A stretch of 64,000 nt of DNA, taken from assembly GCA_022712915.1 (NCBI GenBank), contig JAFLJQ010000040.1, forward strand, positions 1-64,000. Direction: 5' to 3'. The position numbers and the translations under genes were made by a program. The DNA comes from Gammaproteobacteria bacterium. GTDB lineage: Bacteria > Pseudomonadota > Gammaproteobacteria > UBA6429 > Thiohalophilaceae. Within the stretch, counting starts at the first letter, position 1, and each line of letters opens with the position of its first letter. Shown here piece after piece: positions 22,832 to 31,989 of the stretch. The notes beneath the pieces are model-generated. The model made no database searches. It was not told where the DNA came from and saw nothing but the letters and a program-made list of their open reading frames with translations.

Positions 22832-25057
22832 TTAGAAGCTGATCATATGACCCGCTGAGAGATAAGCCTGTTCATAGGCGTCTTCTTTTTCTATTTCAGC
22901 AAGTTCTTCCGGTACACGGATATTATTCAAGAAATCATAGAAGGCAAGACCTTCCATTATCCCTTCTGAGTGAGAACGTTTTGAAAAATAGATCCGTGAC
23001 TTGCCTTTAAGACGCTCCAGTTCACCACTATGATTGGCAACGACCATTGCCAGGGTATCACCCAATAGCATTTCTTCATCATTACCGGAATCACCCGCAA
23101 CAAATATATGATCCAACGGAATCCCCCATTTCATTGACAAATAACGAATAGCCAGTCCTTTCGAGGCGCGAATGGGTAATACATCAAGATTTTTTTCTTC
23201 AGAACAAATCAACTTTGCATGCAAATCATGCCGACGCAATTCTTTTTTTATCGCTGCAATTGCAGGAGCCCGTTGTCTATTAATAGAGTAACTAATCTTG
23301 TGTTCACGCTGTTGTGATTTGGGTAACAAACGAAGCCCCGCTAATTTATCGATCACGCTCCTCAACTCTCTAGGCTGCCAGCGATAATCAATATGGCGTC
23401 GCCAGTTAATATCCTCGACCATACGCGTTCGTTGATGACAGTAATGGATCTCTGTGCCAACCGAACTGATCAAAATATCCGGCATAGCAATGCCTCGCTG
23501 CTTCAGAACTCGTAAAGTTGAATCCAGTGTCCGTCCAGTTGCCAGTCCAAAACCTGTATGCTTAGCATTACGCTTAAGATAGGTAAGCAATTTGTGCAGG
23601 CTTTCATCATTGCCAATCAAGGCATTATCGATAGAGGAAAAGGCAAGTCGATCCACCGTGGGCAGGCGATTCTTACTTTCAAGTGAAATATTTAAACGAT
23701 GTCGTTTGCTCAATAACTTATCGAGTTGCTGCAGATATGTCTGTGTATGACCAGACCAGGAAAAATGACGATTGGCACCCATAATCCCATTTTTAGACCA
23801 ACGCCTCCATGAACTGCGTTTATGAAATACCTTCAATAAAGCCTTTTGTAACGCCTCCACATCCAGTGGATCAAACAGCAGGCCATTGTTACAGTACTTG
23901 ATAATATCCTGCGGCCCACCATCATGGGTGGCAATCACGGGTAAACCACTGGCAGCGGCTTCAATTAGCGTCAGACCAAAGGGCTCCGTCAACGCAGGGT
24001 TAACGAAGACACCTTTTGAGCGCGCGGCTAAACGGTACATAATCGGCACATCGGTGGATACATGCTGCTTGGGATAGGCCACCTTGCCATAAAGATCATA
24101 TTTATCAATTAACAACAATATCTGTTGCAAAACCTCCCGCTGGCCTTTTGGCATAGAGGGAATGTCATCCCGATTACCGGCAACAATAACTAGATTGGCG
24201 ATATCCTGTAGTTCATTTGATTCACCGTAAGCCTTAATCAGTGTCGTAATGTTTTTACGCTCATCAGCACGAGACAAAGCCAGGATCATAGGTTTGCTAA
24301 TACTTTCCAGGAATCGATTCAAGGTTTGGTATATCGCAGGCTTGAACAAACCTACCTTAGGTGGGTAAAACCGTTCCAGATCAACGCCGGGTGGAATCAC
24401 GGTCATACGCCGAGGATGATAATTATCATAACGAGCATATTGCCCCTGGACTTCCTGATCCGTACTGGCAATCACCAGATCTGCCGTACCGAGGGAAATT
24501 TCCTCAGCCTCAATCCGTTGATCAATGTGGTATTGATTCTGAATGGTCTCTCTTTTAACGCCTTTATTCAGCAACTGCTTGAGCTTGTCACGACCAAGGG
24601 AATGTCCGGTGAAAACCATCGGCACCCCGAGCAGTCCAGACAGACGAGCACCCACATAACCGGCATCGGCATAATGACTATGTATCACATCCGGTACACG
24701 TCCAATTTGACGAACATATTGCAGGGCTTGATCAATAAAGCCATCAAGATGAGGCCACAAAACTTCTTTGCGCAAATAACGCCTCGGTCCACAGGGCAAA
24801 CGAACAATATTCGCTTTCATGGAGATAGGCTCTACCGGTACTGCATAATCATCAGATATCTTGTTATCAATAACCATGCGGGTAAATAAATCAACCCGCT
24901 CGACCTCAGCTTGCTCAGCAAGTGCCCTGGCCAACTCAATCACGTAGAGACTTTGCCCACCAGTATCTGCATCCCGCCCCAGTTCCATATCTTTGCCACG
25001 AATCAGGCCATGAACACTGATCAAGGCTATATATAAACCGGTTTCTTTAATGCTCAT
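22832..25057 (-). CDS. sps: Sucrose-phosphate synthase with C-terminal HAD-like domain
   Basis: SPS transfers glucose from a nucleotide sugar to fructose 6-phosphate, giving sucrose 6-phosphate. The GT4 glycosyltransferase part (about 1-455) has the N-terminal glycine-rich region GKDMELGRDADTGGQSLYV, HSHYADAGYVGARL, FTGHSLGRDK, LSRADERKN and the PALTEPFGLTLIEAAASG nucleotide-sugar motif. The C-terminal part is a HAD domain. Its motif I reads SIDNA (Ser475) where sucrose-phosphate phosphatase has DxDxT, although VAGDSGNDEEML is intact, so phosphatase activity is doubtful. The start at 25057 (MSIKETG) overlaps the fructokinase stop as ATGA, giving 741 residues. Confidence 0.92.
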   Translation of the reverse strand: MSIKETGLYIALISVHGLIRGKDMELGRDADTGGQSLYVIELARALAEQAEVERVDLFTRMVIDNKISDDYAVPVEPISMKANIVRLPCGPRRYLRKEVLWPHLDGFIDQALQYVRQIGRVPDVIHSHYADAGYVGARLSGLLGVPMVFTGHSLGRDKLKQLLNKGVKRETIQNQYHIDQRIEAEEISLGTADLVIASTDQEVQGQYARYDNYHPRRMTVIPPGVDLERFYPPKVGLFKPAIYQTLNRFLESISKPMILALSRADERKNITTLIKAYGESNELQDIANLVIVAGNRDDIPSMPKGQREVLQQILLLIDKYDLYGKVAYPKQHVSTDVPIMYRLAARSKGVFVNPALTEPFGLTLIEAAASGLPVIATHDGGPQDIIKYCNNGLLFDPLDVEALQKALLKVFHKRSSWRRWSKNGIMGANRHFSWSGHTQTYLQQLDKLLSKRHRLNISLESKNRLPTVDRLAFSSIDNALIGNDESLHKLLTYLKRNAKHTGFGLATGRTLDSTLRVLKQRGIAMPDILISSVGTEIHYCHQRTRMVEDINWRRHIDYRWQPRELRSVIDKLAGLRLLPKSQQREHKISYSINRQRAPAIAAIKKELRRHDLHAKLICSEEKNLDVLPIRASKGLAIRYLSMKWGIPLDHIFVAGDSGNDEEMLLGDTLAMVVANHSGELERLKGKSRIYFSKRSHSEGIMEGLAFYDFLNNIRVPEELAEIEKEDAYEQAYLSAGHMISF

Positions 25058-25956
25058 ATAAGCCGCCATTGCCCCTTATAAAAGTCATACAGATCCATGT
25101 TTCGACTGCTTGCACCTCGCTGCTCACAAATTTTTGCTGCAAATTCAGTCGCACGTTCAAGAATGAGGGCATATTCCCAACCATGAATCACACCCAGCAT
25201 ACAAACAGAACTGAAGGCATCCCCTGCCCCTACCGTATCCTGCATATTGTTTACCTTCACCGGCTGCGATCGAATAACATTATCCTGCGTGACCATTAGT
25301 GCCCCCTGCTCACCCAGGGTAACCACCACCATTTCAATATTATGTTCCCGTATTAACACTCGACTTACATCGATCATTTCATCCAGTTCAGCCCTGACAC
25401 CGGTCAAACTTATCAATTCATCATCATTGACCTTTAAACAGCTTACACCGTGCATGAGTTTGCTGACCTTTATCTTATCCCACCACGGTGGTCGCAAATT
25501 GATATCAACAAAGCTGCATGATGTGCCTTGTCGAAGCTGCTGGATAGCAGCATAAACCTGTGGATGTCTGGCGGCCAGACTGCCATAGTAAAGGAAGGGT
25601 GATAAAACATTGGCTAGGCCTGAATCTACCTCTGCAATGTCAATATAGTCATAGGCAACATCATCACGAATATCGAATGAAGGCTGTCCCTTATCAAGCG
25701 CGACCGTCACCAGGCCCGTTGAATGTTGTGGGTCGATTTGCAAGCCGGAGACATCCATGCCCCAATCCAGCATGGTTTTATTAATTTGCTCACCATACCG
25801 ATCTTGGCCGACACGGCTAATAAACAAGGGAGACTGCCCAAAACCTTGTAAATGCCATGCAACATTAAAAGGTGCACCACCTAATATCGCCTGCCCATCT
25901 TCAAACAGGTCATACAAAACCTCTCCGAAAATGACGGGTTGGAGTTTGTCTTTCAT
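25054..25956 (-). CDS. PfkB-family fructokinase
   Basis: This kinase of 300 residues from the chosen start (MKDKLQPVIFGEVLYD, preceded by GGTGA) has the ribokinase-family features GGAPFNVAWHLQGFG near residue 27, DINLRPPWW, and the catalytic DTVGAGDAFSS near 250. Its place in front of sps, with a 4-base overlap and opposite a neutral invertase, points to fructose as substrate: fructose 6-phosphate is the acceptor for sucrose-phosphate synthase, and fructose is released by invertase. Similar fruK-sps linkage is known from methylotrophic and ammonia-oxidising proteobacteria. The substrate is inferred from context. Confidence 0.88.
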   Translation of the reverse strand: MKDKLQPVIFGEVLYDLFEDGQAILGGAPFNVAWHLQGFGQSPLFISRVGQDRYGEQINKTMLDWGMDVSGLQIDPQHSTGLVTVALDKGQPSFDIRDDVAYDYIDIAEVDSGLANVLSPFLYYGSLAARHPQVYAAIQQLRQGTSCSFVDINLRPPWWDKIKVSKLMHGVSCLKVNDDELISLTGVRAELDEMIDVSRVLIREHNIEMVVVTLGEQGALMVTQDNVIRSQPVKVNNMQDTVGAGDAFSSVCMLGVIHGWEYALILERATEFAAKICEQRGASSRNMDLYDFYKGQWRLI

Positions 25957-26139
25957 AAAATTCACCAACAATCCACAACTCAGCCGGTTTGAGAACCAAG
26001 AAGCAGATTTAGCCATTTTTTTGCATACTTACAATTTAAGTATAACAAAACAAATTTGAACGACCGTTAAATACACCAATTAAAACTGTAATTTCAGTCG
26101 ATTATGTGCACAATTATAAGTAATTATTGAGGATTAAAA

Positions 26140-26178
26140 ATGTCCTGGTTAAATCGAGATTATTTGAGGGTTAGTTGA
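26140..26178 (+). other. Possible 12-codon leader peptide ahead of the invertase gene
   Basis: 'ttgaggattaaaa' precedes an ATG that opens a 12-codon frame (MSWLNRDYLRVS) ending at 26178, seven bases before the invertase ATG. The ribosome-binding site is better than the one visible for the invertase itself, where the upstream sequence reads 'gttagttgatctgaca'. The peptide may therefore couple translation to the invertase. It has no attenuator-like amino acid bias. It could also be chance. Confidence 0.3.
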
Positions 26179-26185
26179 TCTGACA

Positions 26186-27556
26186 ATGAATACAAAAAAA
26201 ATTATCAAGGCTGCATACGAGATCCTGGAAAAATCCATCATGTATTATGAGGGAAAACCCATAGGGACGATTGCCGCACTCAGCTCACCTGATTTGGCCG
26301 CAGCCAATTATGAGGAATGTTTCATACGCGATTTTGTCCCCTCTGCCCTGGTCTTTCTAGCCGATGGACGGACGGATATCGTGCGAAACTTCCTCACCAC
26401 CGTACTCACACTACGTACACGTGAACGCACCTCAGCAGGTCATGAGATCCAACCAGGCGTGATGCCCGCCAGCTTTCGCGTTATTGAGACAGAAGACGGT
26501 GAGGTTTTGCAGGCTGACTTTGGCGAAAAAGCCATTGGTCGGGTTGCACCTGTCGACTCCATGATGTGGTGGGTTATTCTGCTTTACATCTACACCAAGA
26601 GCACCGGCGATAAAGAACTCGCTAAATCCGGCGAGTTTCAAGACGCCATCCAGCAAATCTTGCATCTTTGTCTCAAAGATTCATTTGAGGTCAGCCCAGC
26701 CTTACTGGTACCCGATGCCTGTACCATGATTGATCGCCGCATGGGCATATATGGTCACCCCCTGGAAATCCAGGCACTATTTTATGCCGTTTTACGCATT
26801 GCGGACAAACTTCTGAATAAGCAGGGTTCACGACTTAAAAATGATAACTCCATTCTAGATACGGCTGCCATCCGACAGCGGGCTTTGCAAAGCTACGTGC
26901 GTATCTTTTACTGGCTGGATGTGGAACGGCTTAATGAAATTCATCGTTACAGCAACGAGCAGTTAGGCGCTGATAGCATCAATATATTAAATATCTACCC
27001 AGAATCCATTCCAGACTGGGTCGTAGACTGGTTACCTGAAAATTGTGGTTATCTGGTCGGTAATATAGGGCCGAGTCGAATGGACTTTCGATTATTCACT
27101 CTGGGTAACCTGATTGCGGTTATGTTTGGTCTCGCTACGGATGTACAATCTGAAAAAATTATTCGTCTTTATGAAACAAAATGGGATGATCTTATCGGTG
27201 CCATGCCTGTAAAGATAATTTACCCCGCAATGGAAGGACTCGAATGGCGTGTTCGAACCGGCAGTGACCCAAAAAATGTTCCCTGGTCCTACCAGAACGG
27301 CGGAAACTGGCCTGCCCTGTTGTGGCCATTCGTAGCCGCCGCCCTCAAAACAGGTCGGGGAGACCTGGCCGAACGTGCCTTTCAGACAGCCATTGTCCGC
27401 CTCCACGATGACAACTGGCCAGAATACTACGACAGCAAAACTGGCCGTCTGATTGGGCGTCGTTCAAACCTGCAACAGGTCTGGAGCGCAACATCCATAA
27501 TTCTGTCCCATAAATTACTCGAAGATCCAGATTTACTAAAATTATTACCACGCTAA
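26186..27556 (+). CDS. Neutral/alkaline invertase, glycoside hydrolase family 100
   Basis: The enzyme hydrolyses sucrose to glucose and fructose in the cytoplasm. The 456-residue protein has no signal peptide and shows GH100 segments seen in cyanobacterial and plant neutral invertases: EECFIRDFVPSALVFLADG, VAPVDSMMWWVILLYIYT, PDACTMIDRRMGIYGHPLE, GPSRMDFRLFTLGN and YQNGGNWPALLWPF. It is transcribed away from the fructokinase-sps pair across a 230-bp region. Together the three genes allow both synthesis and recovery of sucrose, so sucrose may serve as a storage compound or osmolyte here. Confidence 0.93.
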   Translation: MNTKKIIKAAYEILEKSIMYYEGKPIGTIAALSSPDLAAANYEECFIRDFVPSALVFLADGRTDIVRNFLTTVLTLRTRERTSAGHEIQPGVMPASFRVIETEDGEVLQADFGEKAIGRVAPVDSMMWWVILLYIYTKSTGDKELAKSGEFQDAIQQILHLCLKDSFEVSPALLVPDACTMIDRRMGIYGHPLEIQALFYAVLRIADKLLNKQGSRLKNDNSILDTAAIRQRALQSYVRIFYWLDVERLNEIHRYSNEQLGADSINILNIYPESIPDWVVDWLPENCGYLVGNIGPSRMDFRLFTLGNLIAVMFGLATDVQSEKIIRLYETKWDDLIGAMPVKIIYPAMEGLEWRVRTGSDPKNVPWSYQNGGNWPALLWPFVAAALKTGRGDLAERAFQTAIVRLHDDNWPEYYDSKTGRLIGRRSNLQQVWSATSIILSHKLLEDPDLLKLLPR

Positions 27557-27641
27557 TCGATATTTATACCCTTCATCTAAAATATGACTGTTTCATCGTC
27601 TCTTTAGGTGCAGGATCTGTAGTTTGGCAATTAAAAAAACG

Positions 27642-30017
27642 ATGCATTTCATAAAAACATTTCATCAATTCCAGCAAAATACCGTTCAATACTGGCTTTT
27701 AGCCGTATTGAACGGCCTGATAATATTTCTGCCTTTCACGCTGGCCTCTGCTGAAGAATATGTTGAATCACAACAGGCCGTTCAAAAGCTTGATACCAGC
27801 ATTGATAAAATCGAACGCAGTTTGAAGCAGCGAGTTCGGGATCTTGAGCAACTGGCACAATGGACCAAGCGGCTTAATGAAACAAAAAATGAGGCGGAAA
27901 AATGCACCACTGACGTAACAGAACAAGTGGCTAAACTGGCTAGTGATCTGGGAAAACTAGGGAAACCCATCCCTGCTGAGTCAGGTGATGTAAGACGCAA
28001 ACGTAATCTGTTTAATGAACAAAAGACGGAACTGGAAAAACGTCTGGCCAGTTGCCGTCTATTGGTTATCCGTAGTGATGAAATCCTGCAAACCATTGCT
28101 AAAAAACAAAAACTGATCATTTCCAGTCATTTGCTAGCGAAAGGGCCAGGGCTTCACACACTGATCAAGGAAAATTGGGATCAGCCTGCACAATGGTTTA
28201 ATTCAACCGCAGCCTTTGTTCGCAAGCACAGTGGTATGGAAAGATTGACCCAGCTGAATATGGCTTTAATGTTTATCCTGATGGGCATTGGCATTATCCT
28301 CGGCATGTTGTATCGACGGCGTACCCTTATAAAAAATAGAGACAAACGTTGGGACAGCAGTTTATCCAATTGCTTCTATTGTGCTCTATCTAGTAACTTT
28401 GCCCATTATGCACCAGCGATGTTTGGCAGTCTGGTCGGGGTGGCTTTCCTATTCTTCAGCTTTACCAGCATTCGGCCCGTTCCCTTTATCAATGTAGTGG
28501 CCTACGGTCTACCGGTTTATTTAACGCTGCTGGCGATTATTCGATCCTTTTTACGACCCCATTCCCCGGCCCCATTAGTCGTGAAACTGCCCGTCAAAGT
28601 GGCCAGTGCTTTCTCACGCCGATTGGAATTACTGGTCTTGCTATTGTTTGCAGGTTATCTGTTGTTTGCCACCCTGTTATCACAAAGTCTGCCTGAAACA
28701 GCCTTGTTAATGGCAAGAAGCGTGTTTGCCTCAATCTTTATTCTCAACCTTATCTGGGTAGTCTGGTTAGTCCGTCATCTACCTCGATTGGGTGAAACTC
28801 TGTGGGCCAGGGCCATCCTGATCCTGGCCTTCTTATCCGTATTGGTCATCGAATGGCTGGGCTATCGCAACCTGTCAGTGTGGATCCTGCGAACCCTGCT
28901 GGGCAGCGTCTTTACGGCCGGATTGATGTGGCTGGTGTTACGCTTGCTGCGTGAAATCTATCATGGACTGAATCAGGGCCGGATGCCATGGCACCAGACC
29001 ATCCGACAGTTATTCGGTCTGCACGGTGATGAACATGTGCCAGGCCTATTCTGGTTTTATGCTATTTTGGTACTGGGTAGCTGGACGGGGTTTGTCTGGG
29101 TGATACTGGTTATCTGGGGCTTGTCAGAAACAGCCGTACAACAAGCCTCGATCTATTTCTTTGAAGGTTTTGTGGTGGGATCCCTTAAGGTGGTACCTGC
29201 CCGCATCCTGCTGGCCGTGGCCGTGTTTGCTGTGTTGTCATCCCTCAGCGGCTGGTTCAAACGCCGCCTGGAACGTGAATGGCTAATCCATACTCGCATG
29301 GAACGCAGTGCCCGTGAGACCTTCGTCACCCTGAGTGGCTATACCGGTTTTGGCATCGCTATCATCATCGCCCTGAGTGTGGCGGGCTTCGCCTTTACCA
29401 ATCTAGCAATCATTGCTGGTGCCCTCTCTGTAGGTATTGGCTTTGGTCTACAGAATGTGGTGAATAATTTTGTCTCAGGTTTGATCTTGTTGTTCGAACG
29501 GCCAATCAAGACCGGCGACTGGATCGTGGTAGGGAATACAGAAGGTTATGTCAAACGTATCCAAATGCGTTCAACCTTGATACAGACCTTTGATCGCGCC
29601 GATGTAATTGTGCCAAACTCGGAGTTAATCTCATCCCAGGTGACTAACTGGATGCTCTATGACATACGCGGACGTGCCAAGTTACCAGTGGGCGTAGCCT
29701 ATGGCACGGATACCCTGCTGGTCAAAGAGGTATTACTCAAGGTAGCCGCTGATCAACCTGAGGTGATCCAGGATGGCAGTTCACCCGAACCGAAGGTTCT
29801 GTTTCTTGGTTTTGGGGACAGTAGCCTGAATTTTGAACTACGCTGTCATATAAACAACATTGACAATCGACTAGAATGTGTCAGCAATATGAATTTTGCG
29901 ATTGATGCGGCATTTCGCAAGCATGGAATCGAAATACCCTTCCCGCAACGTGATATCCATATTCATAACGGACAAAATAAACCTGATCCTGGTACCCTTT
30001 CGGGGCAGGATAAATAA
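27642..30017 (+). CDS. Large mechanosensitive channel, MscK/KefA-like
   Basis: This 791-residue membrane protein has a signal peptide (about 1-37, cleaved before AEEYVES). A periplasmic coiled-coil segment follows (about 38-180, with many Glu/Lys/Leu heptads), then about ten membrane helices, and a C-terminal MscS channel domain with LSVGIGFGLQNVVNNFVSGL, LFERPIKTGDWIVVG and VPNSELISSQVTNW. The pore-lining helix corresponds to AGALSVGIGFGLQ. I choose the ATG at 27642; a TTG 18 bases earlier is possible. Such channels protect against osmotic downshock, which fits the neighbouring sucrose genes. Confidence 0.88.
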   Translation: MHFIKTFHQFQQNTVQYWLLAVLNGLIIFLPFTLASAEEYVESQQAVQKLDTSIDKIERSLKQRVRDLEQLAQWTKRLNETKNEAEKCTTDVTEQVAKLASDLGKLGKPIPAESGDVRRKRNLFNEQKTELEKRLASCRLLVIRSDEILQTIAKKQKLIISSHLLAKGPGLHTLIKENWDQPAQWFNSTAAFVRKHSGMERLTQLNMALMFILMGIGIILGMLYRRRTLIKNRDKRWDSSLSNCFYCALSSNFAHYAPAMFGSLVGVAFLFFSFTSIRPVPFINVVAYGLPVYLTLLAIIRSFLRPHSPAPLVVKLPVKVASAFSRRLELLVLLLFAGYLLFATLLSQSLPETALLMARSVFASIFILNLIWVVWLVRHLPRLGETLWARAILILAFLSVLVIEWLGYRNLSVWILRTLLGSVFTAGLMWLVLRLLREIYHGLNQGRMPWHQTIRQLFGLHGDEHVPGLFWFYAILVLGSWTGFVWVILVIWGLSETAVQQASIYFFEGFVVGSLKVVPARILLAVAVFAVLSSLSGWFKRRLEREWLIHTRMERSARETFVTLSGYTGFGIAIIIALSVAGFAFTNLAIIAGALSVGIGFGLQNVVNNFVSGLILLFERPIKTGDWIVVGNTEGYVKRIQMRSTLIQTFDRADVIVPNSELISSQVTNWMLYDIRGRAKLPVGVAYGTDTLLVKEVLLKVAADQPEVIQDGSSPEPKVLFLGFGDSSLNFELRCHINNIDNRLECVSNMNFAIDAAFRKHGIEIPFPQRDIHIHNGQNKPDPGTLSGQDK

Positions 30018-30045
30018 TAAATTGTGATAAATAGGGAGCAAAACA

Positions 30046-31071
30046 ATGAAACAGTTTAAATATCTAATCCTGCTGCTGGTTCTAACGATACCGACAACAA
30101 TACTAGCCGATCAACAATATGATCGACTCTATATCTTTGGTGACAGCCTGTCAGATACGGGTAATTTCGCCTCGATCGTCGGTGATTTTCCACAACCGCC
30201 TTATTTCCAAAATCGGGTCACAAATGGTCTGGTTGGGATAGAGACCCTGGCGAACCGACTTGGTCTGCCACTAAAAGCATCTCTGCACCTAATCGGGCCT
30301 GCCAGTGGCACCAATTACGCCGTGGCGGCAGCCAGGACAGCGCGTAACGAGGCGATTGATCTGAGTGCCCAGGTAGCTTTGTTCCTGGCTAATCATGGCG
30401 GCGTTGCCCCACCTAATGCGCTATATGTCATGTTTATTGGCGGTAATGATGTACGCACCGCTCGTGACCTGGACGCTGACGCTGCCTTGCAAGTACTAGA
30501 TGAGGCTGCCAGCACCATTGCTACACAAATGCAGGTATTGTCTGCCAGTGGAGCGAAAAACTGGCTAGTAGTGAATTCACCTGATATCGGCAAAATTCCC
30601 GAAAGCCATTTGATTGCCGCAATAACAGGCGACACCAGTTTGCCTGAACGAGCGACGGCCCTGTCTATTCAGTTTAACAAGATGCTTAAGCGCCAGGTTC
30701 AATTGCTGGAAGAGGAAGAAAATATTGAAGTGGAACATTTTGACCTGTTCAAACTGTTTGGCCGTATTCTAAAAAAATACGACAAACTGGATTTTACCAA
30801 TAAAACCGATCCTTGTTTTAGCTCCGAACAGTATCAATTTACCCCCGGCTGTAATTATGGGTTAAATTTTGACCAATACATATGGTTTGATGAAATTCAC
30901 CCTACTGCCAGAGTGCATGCCATGATTGGCGAGGCGATGTATCGCAAAGTGAATAAGGATGAGGATGAGGATGAGGATGAGGATGAGGATGAGGATGAGG
31001 ATGAGGATGAGGATGAGGATGAGGATGAGGATGAGCATGGAGAAGCACTAAAAATAGCCAAAAGTCATTAA
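30046..31071 (+). CDS. GDSL/SGNH-family lipase/esterase with acidic repeat tail
   Basis: The 341-residue protein has a signal peptide (about 1-21) and an SGNH hydrolase domain. Block I is YIFGDSLSDTGNF with the nucleophile Ser (about 35), block III is MFIGGNDVRTA, and block V is DEIHPTARVH with the catalytic Asp/His. The fold matches the thermolabile-hemolysin/SEST-like branch of secreted esterases. After residue about 304 the protein ends in 13 Asp-Glu pairs, encoded by a perfect gatgag repeat, then a short HGEALKIAKSH tail. The hydrolase part is complete without the tail. It is followed by a hairpin. Confidence 0.88.
   Translation: MKQFKYLILLLVLTIPTTILADQQYDRLYIFGDSLSDTGNFASIVGDFPQPPYFQNRVTNGLVGIETLANRLGLPLKASLHLIGPASGTNYAVAAARTARNEAIDLSAQVALFLANHGGVAPPNALYVMFIGGNDVRTARDLDADAALQVLDEAASTIATQMQVLSASGAKNWLVVNSPDIGKIPESHLIAAITGDTSLPERATALSIQFNKMLKRQVQLLEEEENIEVEHFDLFKLFGRILKKYDKLDFTNKTDPCFSSEQYQFTPGCNYGLNFDQYIWFDEIHPTARVHAMIGEAMYRKVNKDEDEDEDEDEDEDEDEDEDEDEDEDEHGEALKIAKSH
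30958..31035 (+). repeat. (gatgag)13 microsatellite inside the GDSL hydrolase gene
   Basis: This is a perfect array of 13 hexanucleotides, 78 bases, encoding (Asp-Glu)13. Because the unit is two codons, copy-number change would lengthen or shorten the acidic tail without a frameshift. The perfection of the array over its full length suggests recent slippage or active turnover. Confidence 0.95.
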
Positions 31072-31078
31072 TCTATCA

Positions 31079-31112
31079 GGAGGTCTCTGATTTATTCTTA
31101 ATCAGAGACCTC
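31079..31112 (+). terminator. Hairpin after the GDSL hydrolase gene
   Basis: 'gaggtctctgatt' and 'aatcagagacctc' form a perfect 13-bp stem around 'tattctt', seven bases after the stop codon. Only 'tgaattt' follows, so the U tract is weak. It is the best candidate terminator for the gene. Confidence 0.65.
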
Positions 31113-31174
31113 TGAATTTAAATCCTGTTATGCTCTAATTTACCTTACTCTTTAAATTATTGTGTAGTTATCGT

Positions 31175-31984
31175 ATGAATCTTCCGTGGCAAACCCTTTT
31201 TCAGGCCGCTCATGCCTGCCTGATGGAGCAGGATATTGAACAAAAGCTCACTCTGACTGAACAGATCCAACAAGCATGGTTAGCCGGGCAATTAACCATG
31301 GATATCACCGATGCCCCTGTCAGGATTGATATTCCCGGACGTCCTGTACACCCGCAACTCGTATCCCCCAAACACTTGCCCAAACGTTCCATGCACACTG
31401 AGCAGGGGCGGGCAACCTTAATTCATGCCCTTTGTCATATTGAATTTAACGCCATCAATCTGGGTTGGGATGCGGTGTATCGTTTTCAAACTATGCCAGA
31501 GAATTTTTTCACCGACTGGATTCAGGTGGCCGTAGAAGAGGCCTATCACTTTTCTCTTTTGCGTGATCACCTGCGGCAAATGGGTCATGACTATGGTAAT
31601 TTTGATGCCCATAACGGCCTGTGGGAAATGGCCATTAAAACCGATTTTGATCCTATGGTACGCATGGCTTTAGTGCCGAGAGTACTGGAAGCGCGCGGAC
31701 TGGATGTCACACCGGGCATCATGGCCAAACTGGCTGAAGCCGGGGATGAACAAGCAGTAGCAATCCTGAAAATTATTCACCGTGATGAAATTGGTCATGT
31801 CGAGATCGGTTCCCGCTGGTTTCAGTATTTGTGTGATGAACGGCAATTATCGTCGATGGAAACCTTTGAAAAGCTGATTGGCCAATATATGAAGGGCAAG
31901 TTAAAAGGCCCGTTTGATCGGGCATCTCGCCTCAAAGCGGGTTTTAGTGAAGCAGAACTTGATTATCTTGATGGTACAGGTTGA
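31175..31984 (+). CDS. DUF455 ferritin-like protein
   Basis: The 269-residue protein starts MNLPWQTLFQAAHACL and contains the DUF455 segments IEFNAINLGWDAVYRF, EEAYHFSLLRDHLR, RVLEARGLDVTPG and HRDEIGHVEIGSRWF. The paired E...ExxH sets are typical di-iron ligands of a ferritin-like four-helix bundle, so iron binding is likely. The biochemical role of the family is not established. Its stop overlaps the next gene's upstream region, suggesting cotranscription with the lipoprotein. Confidence 0.88.
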   Translation: MNLPWQTLFQAAHACLMEQDIEQKLTLTEQIQQAWLAGQLTMDITDAPVRIDIPGRPVHPQLVSPKHLPKRSMHTEQGRATLIHALCHIEFNAINLGWDAVYRFQTMPENFFTDWIQVAVEEAYHFSLLRDHLRQMGHDYGNFDAHNGLWEMAIKTDFDPMVRMALVPRVLEARGLDVTPGIMAKLAEAGDEQAVAILKIIHRDEIGHVEIGSRWFQYLCDERQLSSMETFEKLIGQYMKGKLKGPFDRASRLKAGFSEAELDYLDGTG

Positions 31985-31989
31985 AAAAA

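Noticed and set aside
22692-22835. A 47-codon frame on the + strand (MFPPNTWYRYFVAW...).
   Set aside because: No ribosome-binding site is visible, it ends overlapping the sps stop convergently, and it resembles nothing known.
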